Source: Chrysomallon squamiferum
Taxonomy: Eukaryota; Mollusca; Gastropoda; Neomphalida; Peltospiridae
Reading direction: 5' to 3'
NCBI GenBank assembly: GCA_012295275.1
Contig: CM022670.1
Coordinates: 2,075,835 to 2,139,834, forward strand
DNA: 64,000 bases
The position numbers were made by a program, and so were the translations under genes. Below the pieces are notes generated by a model that searched no databases, had not been told where the DNA came from, and saw nothing but the letters and a program-made list of their open reading frames with translations. Of the stretch, positions 40,966-49,761 are shown one piece after another (the stretch's first letter is position 1; every line of letters begins with the position of its first letter).

Positions 40966-41779
40966 CAGTGCTGCAAAGTCAGGTACCCACAAAGAAAAAG
41001 GCTGGCCTGATTCTGCTTATGGTGTATCAAAAATTGGAGTCAGTGTGATGAGCTTCATTCAGCAGAGAACAATGATGAATGACCCAAGAGAGGATATTGT
41101 CATCAATGCTGTGAGACTAAATTTGTATTTTGTATAATTTACCTCTACATTAAATAACAAATAAACTTTATTTTTTCTCTTTCTTTTTATTTTTTTAATA
41201 TGGAAAAGTAGCAAATCTATTATTTTGAAAATGATACAACATTTCTGGTTTGTTTTTAATCAAATGTATGTTACATTAATACTTTATAATTTTCTTTCAG
41301 TGCTGCCCAGGCTATGTAGCAACAGATATGAGCAGTTTTAAAGGCCCTAAAACAATTGATCAAGGTATATTGTTAAAAATTCACTTAAGTAAAATATTAC
41401 CTAAAATTTTGAATTAAGTGAAAAAATATAAAATTATACCACAATATTTATATAATTCTTTTCTAAGTAAAGAATTTTTTTTTTTTTTTAACAATTTTTT
41501 AGATATATATTTTGTTTCTTATATATATTTTTGTTATATATATATATATATATATATATAATCATAGCTATTTTACCAGTTTTATTTGTATTGGTACTAT
41601 GACTGCAGCTTCTACAATTACTACTATTAAACCCACTACTTTTATAACTACACTGTGAATGCAACTACTTTTTTATTACAGGTGCAGACACTCCAGTTTA
41701 CCTTGCACTGTTACCACCAAATACAACTTCTCCAAAAGGAAATTATGTAACTGAAAGAAAAATTGAACAGTGGGGATAA
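38840..41779 (+). CDS. Carbonyl reductase-like SDR, copy B (8 exons, 277 aa)
   Basis: A CBR1-type SDR with the same length as human CBR1 (277 aa). Exons: 38840-38866, 39411-39492, 39798-39976, 40181-40293, 40470-40598, 40969-41110, 41301-41364, 41682-41779. It starts MSVAKKVAV and continues TGSNKGIG (11-18, cofactor loop), FHQLDITDH, NNAGIAYK (NNAG 89-92), RVVNVSS (catalytic Ser140), YGVSKIG (Tyr194, Lys198) and CCPGYVATDM, ending KIEQWG. These positions match the human active-site numbering. Intron 4 is only 176 bp and contains the tail of a Tc1 fossil shared with C. The exon 6 acceptor follows about 50 T residues. The substrate is unknown; the family reduces quinones, prostaglandins and xenobiotic carbonyls. 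Confidence 0.94.
39131..39220 (+). promoter_or_regulatory. Conserved intron-1 block, CBR gene B
   Basis: Diverged counterpart of the block in A, C and D. It begins TGTAAGCGATTCTTCTTAAA and ends CGATGAACGGACTGGAAAT. Confidence 0.55.
40305..40395 (+). mobile_element. Tc1 tail scar in CBR B intron 4
   Basis: AAATGATGTGGTTATCAATT and the following ~70 bp match the sequence directly downstream of the Tc1 transposase remnant at about 46358 in C. In B it starts only about 12 bp after the exon 4 donor. It looks like what remains after deletion of the element body. Confidence 0.6.
40915..40965 (+). repeat. Poly-T tract at CBR B exon 6 acceptor
   Basis: About 50 T residues run directly into CAG of the exon 6 acceptor. 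The same place in C (about 46975-47000) has about 25, and D has none as long. Confidence 0.9.
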
Positions 41780-43254
41780 GATCAATTATAAGAACTCTCA
41801 AAAGTCTGGAATAATATTTATTAATAATTAAAACTACATCCCAGTTTTATTAGTAATAAATTCTTGTAGTTTAATCATGAAGAAAATATTCACATATATC
41901 CAAAGATAAAATTATGAAGTTTAGTAGATCATAGTTATCTGATTATTTTATTTTATTTTTTTAAATTTGCCTTAATGGCAGTGAAACAAACAATAATGTA
42001 TGAGTCTATTTATAAAAATACCTAATCAGAAATGCTGTTTACGTTAGAAACAAGTGTATGTAATATGTAGTCAGTCTTTCATTTGTGAAATGATGGACAA
42101 TAAACACTGACAAAAATAAATATGGTAGATACAAAGTAATCAGATTCACATATTTCATTGCCGTGTTTTATTATTAGCAAAGATTTGTTATTGATACCAA
42201 AATAAAATAAAAGTCTACTTAGACTATTGTTTTATTACCAAATGTACACTTTCAAACAATATTACATTCATCATGTACATGTTACAGAAACAGCAGACCC
42301 ATTATAATGGATGCATGGCTTAAACAAAGAAAATAAGAATTAATAATTATTTTTACCTATTATTTCAGAGTTTTTGAACATAGTTATGTCTGTCAGATTA
42401 AAGTGATACAGACTTGTTATCTAAGGTAATCCAAAACAAAGACATTATTTCTTACATGAATTTATTTCTCATTATGGTTACACATCTTCAACACCATTTC
42501 TGGGTTTTTTCTTCTTTTTTTACATTATTTTTATAAAAACATTTAAAATAAAAAATATATATAAACTTCAGCTGTGTTTTTGTTTTATTGTACTAATTTT
42601 ATTTTTCTTAATAATCTTTGAGAGGATTAAAATATAATTTAATTATCTGGACATTGAAATATTAAATACAATTTAATTTTGTTTAAAAATGTATTAAAAT
42701 CATAATTGAGATCCACATAATAATAATTATGTTTAAGACTGGGTTACTCCTACCCATTTGTCAACAGGGGAGGATCTTGAGAAAACAAAGAAATCATGCA
42801 ATAATCAAAAGTCAATGATCATAATAATGTGAATAAGTAAAAGCCAAACCTTGTATTTTTAAATTGTGAAATTAAAATATTATGTTATTTAGTTATGAAA
42901 CGGATCAGAATCGTTTTTTAATTGTTTTTCTTAATTGTTTTTTGTTTGTTGTTGTTTTTTTTTTTTTTTTTTTTGTTCACTTTAATATAATGAAATTTTA
43001 ACGTCTTAACTTTTAACGTTTTAAAAGTTTGAAACTTATAACAAATATATAAGCTATCAACAGTCAAAAATAAATAAATAAATAAATAAATAATTAAATT
43101 AAAAAAAAAAAAATAATAATAATAAATGTATAAAATTTGATAGAGATAACAGACACATAACAAACATTTGATGATTTCATCAAAACGCAGGTTAACGTGT
43201 CTGCACAATTTTATACTGTCTCATATTTGATAGCCCACTTGGCTTTCTGTTTAG

Positions 43255-43299
<45 letters not shown>

Positions 43300-43510
43300 T
43301 GTGTAATTAATCATTAACTCACTACTTGATTACCAAACAACAACAAAATAAAAAAGCAAAACAAATCTCGTTTTCAAAAAGTTAATAAATGGATTAATAA
43401 ACATTATTATCATAATGCTAACGTAATTAATAGTTACTGCATGAAATCCTGACAACTAGGACACATCTTAATCAGCTGACATTGAATTGTGATACTAACG
43501 CGAGTAACTG
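41780..43510. other. CBR B-C intergenic spacer
   Basis: B's 3' UTR and spacer, nearly identical to 47942-49640 between C and D. Contains poly-T/TAAA tracts near 42957-43100 and an (ATT)n tract at about 43255-43296. The open frame at 42918-43208 is low-complexity and not a gene. Confidence 0.7.
43255..43296. repeat. (ATT)n microsatellite
   Basis: About 14 copies of ATT. The duplicated spacer has only about 5 copies at 49375-49393. Confidence 0.88.
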
Positions 43511-43558
43511 ATATCCAAACTTTCACATTAATCTCGGCTGCCTCTGCCTTTGAATTAC
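43511..43558 (+). promoter_or_regulatory. Conserved promoter/5' UTR block, CBR gene C
   Basis: AACTTTCACATTAATCTCGG followed by CTGCCTCTGCCTTTG, about 62-109 bp before the ATG. Almost the same as the D block. Confidence 0.65.
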
Positions 43559-43619
43559 CTACCGTGCATGCTTCGATTCAGGTCATCATTATTCAATTTT
43601 ATTAAGAGTAATTTGTGAC

Positions 43620-46600
43620 ATGTCAGATGCCAAAAAGGTGGCAGTGGTATGTAATTAAATATAATTCTTAATAAAACGTAAAATTTAAATAAGTCTCGTG
43701 GTTTAAAACACAAAAGTATTTGTTATAATATTTCATTATTTGAAATAGTTACGCTAAAAGTAATGGGAAGATGTAGCACACGCACACATAGACACACACA
43801 CATAAATAAATTTTATTGTTATTTTCAACTATTATTAAATAATAATTCATTTTGTACGCGACTGTTCTTTAAATCAGTAAGGAGAAAGCATTGATCAGGA
43901 CCTAAAGCGTAAGTCGATGAACGGATCAGAAATCACGTATTTAAAGTTTCATGTGATTAACAAATGACGAAAATAAAAGGAATAATTCAGAGTTTTTATA
44001 TTTGTTTATGCACGAAAAAAAAAAAAAAAAAGTATTTTGTTTAAAAACAAAAATATAAAAAAACAACATTTTACTTCCTTTTTCTTTTATTTCAAAAAAT
44101 AAATAATTCTGTAAAGTAATATTAAATAAATAATGATTATATTTAGGTGACTGGATCAAACAAGGGAATTGGATTTGCTATAGTTAGAGCTTTGTGTAAG
44201 AAATTTGATGGAGATGTTTTTCTAACTGGTAAGTGTCTGATTACTTTTTGTAAATATAAAAATAATCATCTCAGAAAAAAATAACTTTAGTTAGTATTAA
44301 TCCCTTTGGAACATTTTCTGTCTGTCAGTCTATTCTTTGCCAGTGATTTCATCAAATTATTTCTACAGAATAAACTGTTTTTAATGAGTTCTTATATGCT
44401 GGATTTTGATTATCATTATTATTATTATTATATATTTTTTCTCATAATTTTAATATAATTATTGCTACTATAATAGAAAATGTCAGGCATCATCATGTTG
44501 TATATGAAATACATATGGTTTATGTGTGTAGTAGCCATGGATCCTTTCAAAAATTATCATAATTTTCCAGAATAATTGTTTTTATAAATTTGAAAGTGTT
44601 TTCTGATGGATGGTGTTCTTCAGTGATGTTTGTACACTGCTAACAAGTGGAATTTTTGTACCATTGTGATTTCAGATGAAAGAGAAGTATGAAGCAGGTG
44701 TTTTTATTATGATCCCCAGATTTAACATGTTAGGTTACACTATTTTTTAATTACCAGTTTAAAATACTAATTGTTTTTGTTTAAAGCTCGTGATGAAGGT
44801 AGAGGTCAAGATGCTGTGTCTGAACTCAATAAAGAGGGGCTGTCTCCAAAGTTTCACCAGCTGGACATCACTGACCACAGCAGTATAGAAAAACTGAAAA
44901 ACTTTCTTCAGTCAACATACGGAGGTCTTGATGTTCTCGTCAACAATGCTGGCATTGCTTCCGAGGTATATGTTTGTTTTGTGTGTGTGTGAAAGAGATA
45001 GATAAAGTAGAATTTTCTGAATGTGAATGGTCCACACAAGGTTTATGCTTTGCTTTACTATTATTATTGTTTATATAGTACTATTGTACTAATTGTTTTT
45101 ATTATTACTATAATTTTAATAATTTTCATTACAGCAGTCAACAGCTCCATTTGGAGAACAAGCTGAAGTGAAAATGAAAACTAATTTCTTTGCCACTTTA
45201 GACAACTGTGAAACTTTGTTTCCTTTACTCCGACCACATGCCAGGTAGGCTTATACAAATTACTAATTATTCTTTAATAGACATTGTTATTTTTAAACAC
45301 ATTTATCAAATGGAGATAACTGTTATTTAAATTGTCTGCATAACATCAATCACAAAACAGCATGGGTACTTTTCTGTTGAAGGTGCATATAAAAGACTTG
45401 CAACTTATTTGTGAGAGTGACTCCCAAAATGGTAGTAGTTCTACTAGTTGATTTCCAAATTGTAGATATCACGTGTTTGACATATATTAGCTGTTAATGT
45501 AAAGTATATACTTATTTGTCATAAAAACTATCATTAATCAATAAGAAAAGTATGCAGGCTGAAATCTCAAGTATTACTTTTGGTATACCAATTCAATATA
45601 ACCAAAAATCACTGTGCAAATATGCCATTTTATACCATGCTTTGATGGAGTACTGTTGTGACTTAAACAGGATTCTGACACTGCTGGCCAATAGTTCAGC
45701 CTGTTGATCACTGATATTACATTAGGGTATCCTAATGAGTGCACACCTTTGAAAAATCTGCAAATAAAGCACATTTATATAATACAACTTGATAATTCAT
45801 GCCTATCACAAAATGACTGTCACAGAACAGTTGGTCAGGAATCCACCACTGACCATCATCAGAGCAGCCATCAACAAGTTACATCAACTTCGCAGGATCA
45901 GCATATCCAACCAGCTGTTGACCAGAACTGATTTCAGCAGTCATCATGGTTGTCCAGCAATTCCACATTTATGCTCAGATGGTCAGGAATATTATCAAAT
46001 CAAAGATAGAGAACTCCAGCATCTGGCCATGCTGACCTGCAAGGAAATCAGTCTTTACTGCATGCATTCATTGACATCAGATCCAGTTGACAAGGAATCA
46101 ATGTTCACAATACAACATGAGAATTGCTAGAGAGTTTATCAGAGGAAGCAAGAGGCACCAGGGATGTTGACAGATTTAGGGGAGACAATGTTATGGTATG
46201 GGAGATAACATTCACACATGATGTTCCAACAAGACAGTACTCAACTGCATGTTGCCCAAGAATGAACTGATGTCTGACCCTACAGTGAATGAGAAGGTTG
46301 CCCTGACTAACAGTGTCACCAGACATCAGTCCCATAGAGCACTTTCATATGAACTTCTAAATGACGTGGTTATCAATTGCATAATTTCTGGCATGAATCA
46401 TGTCTGGGTTATCAAATAAATGACCATTAACTGATGAACAATTTCAAAACAAGCATCTTGATAAATATTTTATAATTTATTTCAGAGTAGTGAATGTTTC
46501 CAGTCTCCGTTCACAGATGGCTGTTAAGAAATGTTCACCGGAACTACAAGCCAAGCTCAAAGATCCAGCAATTACCATGGAAACACTGAAAAAACTTATG

Positions 46601-47941
46601 CAAGATTTTGTAGAGTAAGTATTTGTTTTAAAATCTCTCAAAACTGTTTAACAGCCTTAGCTGCAAGTAAAGTATAATAGTAATAAAGAAATGCATGGAG
46701 ACTGCCACTTTTCCACTGTTTAGTGATAGCATGTAAAACTCTGGTAGACTGAATCAGTCAGATCATTTGTTCAAGCAGCTGTATTAATTAATATGTTAAT
46801 TTTTCATGCACTCACTGGACACATGAATTGACATACTGACTCTGATTAAACGAGTAAATATGAATAAATTAATAAATAAATCATGACACAGCTGAAATGT
46901 GTGTTAATGTCATTTTGTATTTTTTTAATTGTTATTTATATATTTTTATATTTTAATTTTATTTGGTTTTTTGTTGTTTTTTTTTTTTTTTTTTTTTTTT
47001 CAGTGCTTCAAAGTCAGGTACCCACAAAGAAAAAGGCTGGCCTGATTTTGCTTATGGTGTATCAAAAATTGGAGTCAGTGTGATGAGCTTCATTCAGCAG
47101 AGAACAATGATGAATGACCCAAGAGAGGATATTGTCATCAATGCTGTGAGACTAAATTTGTATTTTGTATAATTTACCTCTACATTAAATAACAAATAAA
47201 CTTAATAATTTCTTTCTTTTTATTTTTTTAATATGGAATAGTAGCAAATATATTATTTCGAAAATGAAACAACAATTCTGGTTTGTTTTTAATGAAATGT
47301 ATGTTACATTAATACTTTATAATTTTCTTTCAGTGCTGCCCAGGCTATGTAGCAACAGATATGACCAGTTTTAAAGGCCCTAAAACAATTGATCAAGGTA
47401 TATTTTTAAAAAATATAACCCAAAATTTTAAACTAAGTGATGAAATATAAAATTATACCATAATGTTTATATAATTCTTTTCTAAGTATAGATATTTCTT
47501 TTTTTAACATTTTTTTTTTATTTTATCTTATTTTTTTTTCTTATTTATATATATTTATATTTTTTTAATAAAAGAACATTCACTGTATTTACTACTTTTG
47601 TCATTTCCCTTTATCACTTATTTTGACTCCAGCAATTATCTTGCTATTATTACAATATCAACTACTACTACAACTATTACCATCCCAGCCAGTTACTTTT
47701 CCTGCAACCGTAGCTATTTTACCAGTTTTATTTGTATTGGTACTATGACTGCAGCTTCTACAATTACTACTATTAAACCCACTACTTTTACAACTACTGC
47801 CACTGTGAATGCAACCACTTTTTTATTACAGGTGCAGACACTCCAGTTTACCTTGCACTGTTACCACCAAATACAACTTCTCCAAAAGGAAATTATGTAA
47901 CTGAAAGAAAAATTGAACAGTGGGGAGAAGATCAATTATAA
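43620..47941 (+). CDS. Carbonyl reductase-like SDR, copy C (8 exons, 280 aa), apparent D/B chimera
   Basis: A CBR1-type SDR. Exons: 43620-43646, 44147-44228, 44787-44965, 45135-45244, 46486-46614, 47004-47145, 47334-47397, 47832-47941. It starts MSDAKKVAV, as in D, and keeps TGSNKGIG, NNAGIASE, NVSS (Ser139), YGVSK (Tyr193, Lys197) and CCPGYVATDM. The first codon of exon 4 (GTG in B and D) is lost. At the C-terminus the stop codon seen in B (TAA) is GAA, so translation runs four residues further to EQWGEDQL. Introns 1-2 and upstream DNA match D; exons 3-8, their introns and the 3' flank match B. Intron 4 carries a degenerate Tc1 transposon. All motifs are intact, so it is probably functional. 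Confidence 0.93.
43836..43936 (+). promoter_or_regulatory. Conserved intron-1 block, CBR gene C
   Basis: Counterpart of the blocks in A, B and D, ending TCGATGAACGGATCAGAAAT. Nearly identical to D. Confidence 0.6.
45690..46440 (+). mobile_element. Degenerate Tc1/mariner (Tc1-type) transposon in CBR C intron 4
   Basis: Decayed transposase pieces lie in order on the plus strand in shifting frames. A helix-turn-helix-like segment is at about 45812-45935. GDNVMVW at about 46180-46200 resembles the GGGSVMVWG motif. FQQDSTQLHVAQ at about 46220-46255 resembles the DNARPH block that follows the second catalytic Asp. SPDISPIEHF at about 46318-46347 matches the SPDLSPIEHLW signature. Stops and frameshifts break the frame, so it is non-functional. 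A possible relic end, CTGCTGGCCAATAGTT, is near 45680. Exact termini and target duplication were not resolved. Confidence 0.85.
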
Positions 47942-49650
47942 GAACTGTGATCCCAGTTTTATTAGTAATAAATTCTTCAAGTTTAATCATCAAAGAAAAT
48001 ATTTACATATATCCAAGGATAAAAATATGAAGTTACTGATGCCAGTTTAGTAGATCATAGTTATCTGATTTTTTTATTTGATTTTTTTAAATTTGCCATA
48101 ATGGCAGTGAAACAAACAATAATGTATGAGTCTATTTATAAAAATATCTACTCAGAAAGGCTGATTACATTAGAAACAAGTGTATGCAATATGTAGTCAG
48201 TCTTTCATTTGTGAAATGATGGACAATAAACACTGACAAAAATAAATATGGTAGATACAAAGTAATCAGATTCACATATTTCATTGCCATGTTTTATTAT
48301 TAGCAAAGATTTGATATTGATACCAAAATAAAATAAAAGTCTACTTAGACTATTGTTTTATTACCAAATGTACACTTTCAAACAATATTACATTCATTAT
48401 GTATATGTTACAGAAATAGCAGACCCAGTATAATGGATGCATGGCTTAAACAAAGAAAATAAGAATAATAATTATTTTTACCTATTATTTCAGCGTTTTT
48501 GAACATAGTTATGTCTGTCAGATTAAAGTGATACAGACTTGTTATCTAAGGTAATCCAAGACAAAGACATTATTTCTTACATGAATTTATTTTTCGTTAT
48601 GGTTACACGTCTTCAATACCATTCCTGGGGGGGGTTATTTTTTTTTTTTTCATTATTTTTATAAAAACATTTAAAATATATATATATATATACTTTAGCT
48701 GTGTTTTTGTTTTATTGTACTAATTTTATTTTTCTTAATAATCTTTGAGAGGATTAAAATATAATTTAATTATCTGGACACTGAAATATTAAATAAAATT
48801 TAATTTTATTAAAATCATAATTGAGATCCACATAATAGTAATTATGTTTAAGACTGGGTTACTTCTACCCATTTGTGAACAGGGGAGGATCTTGAGAGAA
48901 ATAAGAAATCATGCAATAATCAGAAGTCAATGATCATAACGTGAATAAGTAAAAGCCAAACCTTGTATTTTTAAATTGTGAAATTAAAATATGTTATTTA
49001 GTTATCAAACAGATCAGAATCGTTTTTTAATTGTTTTTCTTATTTTTATTATTTTTATTTTTATTTTTTTATTTTATTATTATTTTTTTTACACTTTAGT
49101 ATAATGAAATTTTAACATGTTAACTCGGAAATTGCCCAGAGTTTAAAAAAGTTTGAAACTTATAACAAACATGTAAGCTATCAACAACCAGAACGAAAAA
49201 TAATAAAATAATTAATTAAATTTAAAAAATAAATAAATAAAATGTATAAAATCTGATATAAATAATAGACACATAACAAACATTTGCTTGATGATTTCAT
49301 CAAAACGCAAATTAACATGTCAGCACATATTTTTCCAGTCTCACGTTTGATAGCCTTCTTGGCTTTCTGTTTATATTATTATTATTATTATTAAATTAAT
49401 TGTGTAATTAACCATTAACTCATTTCTTGATTGCCATGGTCGCGTGGGGTGAAGAAAACAACAACAAACAAAGGAAAAAACAAAAACAAAATAAAAAAGT
49501 AAAACAAATCTCGTTTTCAAAAAGTTTCAAAAGTGTTAATAAATGGATTAATATAACATTATTATCATAATGTTAACATAATTAATAGTTACTGCATGAA
49601 ATCCTGACAACTAGGAAAAATCTTAATCAGCTTGCATTGAATTTTGATCC
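47942..49650. other. CBR C-D intergenic spacer
   Basis: C's 3' UTR and a spacer nearly identical to 41780-43510. The differences are mainly in simple-sequence tracts (G7 near 48628, T runs, ATT length). No coding exon is seen. Confidence 0.7.
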
Positions 49651-49705
49651 TAACGGGTCTCCATACTTTCACATTAATCTCGGTTGCCTCTGCCTTTGGA
49701 TTACC
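49651..49705 (+). promoter_or_regulatory. Conserved promoter/5' UTR block, CBR gene D
   Basis: TAACGGGTCTCCATACTTTC followed by ATCTCGGTTGCCTCTGCC, about 57-111 bp before the ATG. Closest to C; keeps the leading CGGG(A/T)CTCC part seen in A and B. Confidence 0.65.
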
Positions 49706-49761
49706 GTGCATGCTTCGATTCAGGTCATCATTATTAAATTTTATTAAGAGTAATTTGTGAC

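Larger units (their letters stand above)
39798..44786 (+). repeat. CBR tandem duplication, unit 1 (B exon 3 to C intron 2)
   Basis: From B exon 3 through B's 3' flank to C intron 2, this aligns with 44787-50924, introns and spacer included. Exon pitch is 4,989 bp at exon 3, about 6,016 bp at exon 5 and about 6,140 bp from exon 8 onward. The change comes mainly from about 1.1 kb missing in B intron 4. Confidence 0.82.

Noticed and set aside
45704-46130. 75-aa and 113-aa ORFs in CBR C intron 4
   Set aside because: Fragments of a frameshifted Tc1 transposase, not independent genes.
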